In this document: positions 59,076-64,000 of the stretch, piece by piece
Position numbering within the stretch: the first letter of the stretch is position 1
Layout of the letters: each line of letters starts with the position of its first letter
Source of the DNA: Robertmurraya sp047302285
GTDB lineage: Bacteria; Bacillota; Bacilli; Bacillales; Cytobacillaceae
Reading direction: 5' to 3'
Assembly: GCF_047302285.1 (NCBI RefSeq)
Contig: NZ_CP154845.1
Location: forward strand, 4,588,001 to 4,652,000
Length of the DNA stretch: 64,000 bases
Translations under genes and position numbers: made by a program
The notes under the pieces: generated by a model
What the model saw: the letters and a program-made list of their open reading frames with translations, nothing else
Database searches by the model: none
Told to the model about the DNA's origin: nothing

Positions 59076-62000
59076 TTAGTTTTCTTCGATTTCTTTACGG
59101 TTTTTCTTAAACATTCTTGATAAAATTTCGTAAACAATTGGAACAACAATTAGTGTTAATAATGTGGAGCTCGTTAAACCACCAATTACGGTTACTGCTA
59201 GGCCTTTCGAGATTAAGCCTCCACCACCCGTTCCAAACGCTAACGGAAGTAATGCACCGATAGTTGCAATAGCCGTCATCAGGATTGGGCGCAAACGAGT
59301 AGCTCCCGCTTCTAGAATCGCTTCACGCATCGACATACCATCTCGCTCCATATGAATGATCCGGTCAACCAATACAATCGCATTCGTGACTACAATACCT
59401 ATCAACATCAGTAGCCCCATCATAACGGATACAGAAATCGTTTCTCCTGCGATTAATAATCCGACAAATGAACCGATAACCGCAAACGGTAATGAGAATA
59501 GGATCGCAAATGGTGCCAATCCTTCACCAAATGTAACTACAAGGATGAAGTATACAATCGCAATCGCGGCAATCATCGCGATACCAAGTTGCGTAAATGT
59601 TTCCGTCATGTCAGCAGCAACACCGGCAACGTCAACTCTTACTCCTTTTGGTAAATCTAATTCATCAATTGCCTTATCGACTTCTGCTGTTGTTTTAGAA
59701 ATATCTTTATCTAGGATTGTACCAGATACTGAAGCATAGTACTCTCCTTTACTACGAGCAAGTGTGTTGAGAGTTGTGCCTTCTTCAACGGTTACTAGCT
59801 CAGAAAGTGGCATCGTTGTACCGAGAGCTGTAGGAATTTCTTGTTCAAGCATTTCTTCGATTGATTTAGGTTGGTCTTCTTGCTCGTGTTGGACGATAAC
59901 CTCTAGCGTGTTTCCATCCTTTTCAATCGTAGTTAAGACTTCTTTTGTATGATTAGGGCTTAGCATCATGATAATTTGCCCTGCTGTTAACCCGTATTGA
60001 AGCAATTCATCTTGTTCTACCTTAAAGGTATGTTCTACGTATGCATCCTCAGCAGAAGATGCAACATCTTCAAGACCGTCATTTTCTTTCATGGTGTCTT
60101 CGACCATTTTTACCGCTTCATTTAATCGATCTAAATCTTCACTATAGAACGTGTAGCTAACCTCGTTCGTAGACATAGACATTGCTGCAAAGTCTTGACT
60201 CTTCCACTCTCCGCTTTGCCCAATGTTGAACACATAGTCTTCAACTTCTTCACGTGCTGCTGGGAAGTCTTTCATATCTGGGTCAAAGATGAGGTACATT
60301 AATGCACCGCCAGCTCCTCCACCCATCATGGCTGTCATCATATCCGCACTGTCACTATCTGTAACAGAAACTTGTAAAATATCGATATCTTCACGCTGTA
60401 ATAACTCTTGCTCAACCTCTTCCACATTAGCTAAAGTTTCATCTAAAAGCTCACCTGTTTGTGGTGTGTACGTTAAGTACATCACTTTTTCTTCTTCGCT
60501 TCCCATAAAACTAAAGCCGATTAACGGAGTTAACGCTAAGCTTCCTGCTAATAAAACAATCGCAATGATCGAAGTGATAATTTTATGATTTAACGCTTTC
60601 TCGAGAACCTTTTTATACCAATTAGATAACTTGCCAGAATCTTTATGGCTGCTTTCTGTTTTTTCACCATATAACTTCTTCTTAAATAAGAAGTGAGAAA
60701 GTGCCGGAACTATTGTAATCGCAACAAGTAATGAAGCCCCTAATGCAAATGACATCGTTAACGCAAATGGGACAAATAGCTCGCCAACCATTCCTCCAAC
60801 AAACACAAGTGGTGCAAACACCGCTACGGTTACTAATGTTGATGATAGAATTGGTTTAAACATCTCAATCGTCGATTCACGCACTAAAGCTCGACCTGAT
60901 AGTTTTTCTCCTTTTAAGTGGAGTCGACGATAGATATTTTCCACGACAACAATCGAGTCATCGATAACACGACCGATCGCTACGGTAATCGCTCCAAGGG
61001 TCATAATATTAAGGGTAATATCCATCCAATTTAGAATCATTAATGCCATGAAAATCGAAACTGGAATGGAGACAATGGAAATAATTGTTGATTTGAAATC
61101 ACGTAAGAATAAGAGAATGATTAAAACGGCAATTAAACCACCGAATAATGCTTTCTCAACCATCGTAATGACGGAATCTTTAATCGGTTCACCTTGGTCA
61201 AGAGATACATCTATAGTGAGTCCATCAATGTTCTTCATTTCTTCGTCTGCTAGGTCTTTCACAGCGTCAACAACATCGACTGTGTTCGCCTGTTGACCTT
61301 TTACGATCTGAATGGCAATCGCATCTTCCCCATTTGTACGGGATACTGATTGTACTTTACCCACTAACTCAATAGTGGCAATATCGCCTAATTTTACAAA
61401 TGGAAGTGGCTGTGTCTCAGTAGGTGTGACAGGGATTAACATTTCCTTCAATTCGTCTTCTGTCATGAACTTTCCGTCTACAGAGACTGCCTGTTCACCC
61501 TCTTCAAATTCGAAGAGACCCAATGAAACCGCTAAGTCACTTGCCTGAATCATTTGTTTGACATCATCTTCAGTCAAACCAAACTCGGCCATTTTCGATT
61601 CGTCATAGGTAAGTTCTACTTCTTCAATATGCTGACCAGTAATGGTAGCAGAAGCTACTCCTTCAATCTTTTCAATCTTCGGAAGTAAAACATCTTCCAC
61701 TGTGGAAGTTAATTCTACAATATCTTCTGTCTCGCTACTTACACTCAATGCTACGACAGGCATCATATTCATGCTAATCGCGGTAATCGCTGGTTCTTGT
61801 GCATCTTCTGGTAATTCTACTGTATCAAGAGCAGATTGTAGTGCACGTTTTGCTTCATCCATATCTATGCCATAATCATACTCTACTTGAATATTTGACA
61901 TGTTAGAATATGAATTGGAGTATACAAATTTTACATCCTCCAAGTTTTCAATTGCCCGTTCCAAAGGTATGGATACATCTTCCATCACCTGTTCTGGTGT

Positions 62001-62165
62001 TGCACCAGGGTACACATCCATGACCATTAAATACGGAATGGAGATATCCGGAATCGTCTCCATATTCATCCGTGTCCCAGAATAAATACCAGAAGCAGTT
62101 ATAATAATGGTTAGCAACCAAACTGCTAGCTTATTTTTCAATACAAAATTGACTAGATTTTTCAC
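59076..62165 (-). CDS. swrC: RND-family efflux pump (SwrC/AcrB-like)
   Basis: This 1029-residue pump has two repeats of six membrane segments with large periplasmic-type loops, the RND motifs DVYPGATPEQVMEDV, RVIDDSIVVVENIYR and VVTNAIVLVDRI. GTG 62165 is chosen because SwrC homologues start (V)KNLVNFVLKNKLAVWLL and GGCAGGTG lies 6 nt upstream; the frame is open to a TTG at 62201. It exports surfactants or drugs using the proton gradient. TetR neighbour on the other strand. Confidence 0.94.
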   Translation of the reverse strand: MKNLVNFVLKNKLAVWLLTIIITASGIYSGTRMNMETIPDISIPYLMVMDVYPGATPEQVMEDVSIPLERAIENLEDVKFVYSNSYSNMSNIQVEYDYGIDMDEAKRALQSALDTVELPEDAQEPAITAISMNMMPVVALSVSSETEDIVELTSTVEDVLLPKIEKIEGVASATITGQHIEEVELTYDESKMAEFGLTEDDVKQMIQASDLAVSLGLFEFEEGEQAVSVDGKFMTEDELKEMLIPVTPTETQPLPFVKLGDIATIELVGKVQSVSRTNGEDAIAIQIVKGQQANTVDVVDAVKDLADEEMKNIDGLTIDVSLDQGEPIKDSVITMVEKALFGGLIAVLIILLFLRDFKSTIISIVSIPVSIFMALMILNWMDITLNIMTLGAITVAIGRVIDDSIVVVENIYRRLHLKGEKLSGRALVRESTIEMFKPILSSTLVTVAVFAPLVFVGGMVGELFVPFALTMSFALGASLLVAITIVPALSHFLFKKKLYGEKTESSHKDSGKLSNWYKKVLEKALNHKIITSIIAIVLLAGSLALTPLIGFSFMGSEEEKVMYLTYTPQTGELLDETLANVEEVEQELLQREDIDILQVSVTDSDSADMMTAMMGGGAGGALMYLIFDPDMKDFPAAREEVEDYVFNIGQSGEWKSQDFAAMSMSTNEVSYTFYSEDLDRLNEAVKMVEDTMKENDGLEDVASSAEDAYVEHTFKVEQDELLQYGLTAGQIIMMLSPNHTKEVLTTIEKDGNTLEVIVQHEQEDQPKSIEEMLEQEIPTALGTTMPLSELVTVEEGTTLNTLARSKGEYYASVSGTILDKDISKTTAEVDKAIDELDLPKGVRVDVAGVAADMTETFTQLGIAMIAAIAIVYFILVVTFGEGLAPFAILFSLPFAVIGSFVGLLIAGETISVSVMMGLLMLIGIVVTNAIVLVDRIIHMERDGMSMREAILEAGATRLRPILMTAIATIGALLPLAFGTGGGGLISKGLAVTVIGGLTSSTLLTLIVVPIVYEILSRMFKKNRKEIEEN

Positions 62166-62212
62166 TGTTACACCTGCCCTAAATTGACTTATGAAACTCA
62201 ATTACTTATAAT

Positions 62213-62230
62213 AATGACTAACCGGTCATT
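62213..62230. promoter_or_regulatory. TetR operator between swrC and tetR
   Basis: AATGAC-TAACCG-GTCATT (62213-62230) is an inverted repeat with 6-bp arms and a 6-bp spacer, of the TetR/AcrR type. It lies between the two divergent genes and probably represses both. Confidence 0.85.
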
Positions 62231-62263
62231 TGTCAACAAATTACCCTAGGAGCGAAACAATAG

Positions 62264-63088
62264 ATGGCTAAAAAACAATTAATTATGGAAAAAGCACTCG
62301 AGCTCTTTGCGAAACAAGGATTCGAAGCTACATCCGTACAGCAGATAACTGAATACTGTGGGATTTCGAAAGGTGCTTTCTACCTTGCATTCAAGTCAAA
62401 AGACGAGTTAATACTCGCATTACTGGACCATTTTATGGAACAATACATCTCTGATATTGACTATGCGGTCAAAAACACAGAAAATGAAAGCCTTTTATAT
62501 TCCTTTTACCACACGGCATTTCATTCTTTACAGGCGCATTCCAATTTTGCGAAGTTTTTAATCAAAGAACAAGCACAGACATTTAATGGTGAGCTTCTAA
62601 TTAAGATGCAATATTACGATCAACTATTGGAAAAGCTCATCATAACATTAATTGAGCGCATTTTTGGAGATGCCGTCACCAAATATGATTTGGTCTATTC
62701 TATAAGAGGATTAATGAATGTATATACCGGTTTACTAATATTCCATAACATTCCTTTTGAAATAGATTTACTTGCTCGATCCCTTTCAGAAAAAACAAAG
62801 GTACTTGCTGAGCATTCCACCATTCCTTTTGTTACGAAGGAAGTATCGGTATTTATTCATCAACATCCGATTAAAAAGGAAGTCTCAAAAGAAGAAATCC
62901 TTGAGATTATTGAGCAGAAAGTCCAAGAGCTAGAAGCATCTATTGAAAAAGATTCACTCCTTTTACTAAAAGAAGAGATTATCAACCCTTCTTATCATGC
63001 TGCAATCGTGGCAGGTTTATTAGAGAACATCCGAAACCAACCCCATTGCAAATGGGTCGCTTACTTATTACGAAGATACTTTGGATAA
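62264..63088 (+). CDS. TetR-family regulator
   Basis: This 274-residue protein has the N-terminal HTH KQLIMEKALELFAKQGFEATSVQQITEYCGISKGAFYLAFKSKDELI (here split by position: helices 1-3 in residues 4-50), then a long helical ligand-binding domain. It is longer than usual TetR proteins, with an extra C-terminal stretch (about 210-274). Divergent from swrC with a shared operator, so it likely controls the pump. Confidence 0.93.
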   Translation: MAKKQLIMEKALELFAKQGFEATSVQQITEYCGISKGAFYLAFKSKDELILALLDHFMEQYISDIDYAVKNTENESLLYSFYHTAFHSLQAHSNFAKFLIKEQAQTFNGELLIKMQYYDQLLEKLIITLIERIFGDAVTKYDLVYSIRGLMNVYTGLLIFHNIPFEIDLLARSLSEKTKVLAEHSTIPFVTKEVSVFIHQHPIKKEVSKEEILEIIEQKVQELEASIEKDSLLLLKEEIINPSYHAAIVAGLLENIRNQPHCKWVAYLLRRYFG

Positions 63089-63111
63089 AGAAATGTTAGG
63101 AAGATGCCTAC

Positions 63112-63160
63112 CAAAAAAAACTGATGGCATGCTGAAATCAGCACACCTTCAGTTTTTTTA
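63112..63160. terminator. Bidirectional terminator
   Basis: AAAAAACTGATGGCATGCTGA pairs imperfectly with TCAGCACACCTTCAGTTTTTT; A8 upstream and T7 downstream serve both convergent genes. Confidence 0.85.
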
Positions 63161-63919
63161 CTCCATAAATCCTTCAACTAATTCATAGCATCTATCTTCC
63201 GTTAAATTCGCCTGAGTACTAAGATATTGTAAGGATTGCATCGAGCCACCTTCATATGGCAACGATTCCTCTTTTGCCGTCTCGTCCCTGTACGCAATCC
63301 ATTTCCGCTGTTCTTCCCTTAAACGACTCATTTCATTTTCAGGCAAGCTTTTCTCAAGCTCACGATAAATTTCATTTAAGGCGTTATCCCAGCTTCTCAA
63401 TATCTCTCCTTGAGCTTCGGTCATATCCACTTGCGTTCCTGTTTCCAGTATTTTTCGTTGTGAAGCTAAGCTAGCTTCTACATCCTGTAGCTTCTGTAAA
63501 TATTCTTCCTTTAGGCTCGAGACATCCGGGGATTTAGTTTCCCCAGAATCTCCTGGGTCTTGTTGTTCCTCTTCTCGCAACCCATTTTCAGCTCTCACTA
63601 TATATTGGTCTAATTGTGTTTTTATTTGATTGTCTAGCCCCACATCTTGTATAAGAATAAGAGCTGTCGATAAAGCAGCTTCCCAACGACGATTATTAAT
63701 CGCTTCTTTCACTTCGTTTAAACCAAGGATCTGTTCATAATAACTTTTAGCTTCAGCATCTTCTGGCTTCTCATCTAACGCTGTTTCAAACGCAGCTAAA
63801 GCAGCTTCCGTATCTCCACTCTCTAAGGCTGTTTTTGCTTGTCCCATTGCTTGGTCGTATTCTCCATTGCCACAGCCAGCTAGAATAACCAGAAAGAAAA
63901 TGGCTATCATTTTTTTCAT
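63158..63919 (-). CDS. LprI/DUF1311-type lipoprotein with TPR
   Basis: This 253-residue lipoprotein has its lipobox LAGC at Cys16, a TPR-like region (AKTALESGDTEAALAAFETAL), and a C-terminal DUF1311/LprI domain with a conserved Cys in LTEDRCYELVEGF. LprI-type domains include lysozyme inhibitors in other bacteria; the role here is unknown. TAGGAG lies before the ATG. Confidence 0.85.
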   Translation of the reverse strand: MKKMIAIFFLVILAGCGNGEYDQAMGQAKTALESGDTEAALAAFETALDEKPEDAEAKSYYEQILGLNEVKEAINNRRWEAALSTALILIQDVGLDNQIKTQLDQYIVRAENGLREEEQQDPGDSGETKSPDVSSLKEEYLQKLQDVEASLASQRKILETGTQVDMTEAQGEILRSWDNALNEIYRELEKSLPENEMSRLREEQRKWIAYRDETAKEESLPYEGGSMQSLQYLSTQANLTEDRCYELVEGFME

Positions 63920-64000
63920 TGGTATCTCCTACTTTTATCTGTATTTTGTCATGTGAATTGTAATAGGTTATTCTTTTTCTCCATGTTCTCAAATTGATGT

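Noticed and set aside
1..64000. tRNA, rRNA or prophage genes
   Set aside because: No cloverleaf-like sequence, rRNA segment or phage structural gene was recognised by eye; a tRNA scan could not be run.

Overview
The window reads as a chromosomal segment of a low-GC, spore-former-type Bacillaceae bacterium. It has AAAGGAGG-like ribosome binding sites with ATG/GTG/TTG starts, many intrinsic terminators, PerR, Fur and Rex-like operators, and recognisable relatives of Bacillus subtilis genes (SwrC, CsaA, NrnB, HmoA, FhuBGCD, CatE, YcgT). No rRNA, tRNA, CRISPR array or prophage was seen. The species cannot be named from the sequence alone.

Layout. 1-8.1 kb: a minus-strand cobalamin uptake and salvage operon (btuF, btuC, a btuD-cbiZ fusion, cbiB, cobD, cobU, cobQ and the start of cobS) behind a cobalamin riboswitch and terminator. 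8.1-16 kb: sfsA, mgtE, a rodA/ftsW-type gene, a YqaA/DedA-like membrane protein, a PerR-controlled dps, and catE. 16-21.2 kb: Rex-type operators around a small ORF ahead of adhE, then hmoA with a Fur box and a HesB/IscA-like gene with an in-frame UGA where the family's conserved Cys belongs (probable selenocysteine). 21-28 kb: a DUF1646 transporter, a DDAH-like hydrolase, an MscS channel, and a GntR-controlled ABC exporter operon. 28-35 kb: a Vga-type ABC-F gene behind a three-codon leader ORF and attenuator hairpins, YbaK, VWA, an Xre membrane-protein operon, csaA and nrnB. 35-40.6 kb: an array of 20-bp-period repeats, the fhuCDBG hydroxamate-siderophore operon with a Fur box, and ycgT with a divergent Fur box. 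40.7-47 kb: two redox enzymes and two GH13 alpha-glucosidases behind a LacI-type operator. 46.9-50.7 kb: a tungsten/molybdenum enzyme cluster (MoaD, a small diglycine-ended protein, aldehyde:ferredoxin oxidoreductase, MoeB/ThiF). 50.7-57 kb: a PadR membrane operon, a luciferase-like monooxygenase, a leader-peptide-controlled CD3324-type regulator, a FusB-type EF-G-binding protein, and DUF1540. 57-64 kb: an IS110-family element inserted in a REP-like repeat, the SwrC RND pump with a divergent TetR regulator, and an LprI-like lipoprotein.

The most interesting points are non-standard. (1) The HesB-like gene at 20841-21119 carries UGA at codon 32 and has 60 intact sense codons after it. (2) In the IS110 element, the noncoding end upstream of the transposase folds into a bridge-RNA-like internal loop. 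Its two guide-like strands match the two halves of the target that the element actually occupies, as shown by unoccupied copies of the same repeat elsewhere in the window. (3) Two ~145-bp MITE-like palindromic elements with identical internal spacing, a REP-like family, and a 20-bp-period array occupy intergenic space. (4) Two genes appear to be controlled by tiny upstream ORFs plus hairpins.

Functionally, the window joins metal and cofactor economy (B12, Fe, Mg, W/Mo, possibly Se), redox and oxidative-stress responses (Rex, PerR, Dps, HmoA, AdhE), and ribosome-targeting or efflux-based resistance (ABC-F, FusB-like, SwrC).
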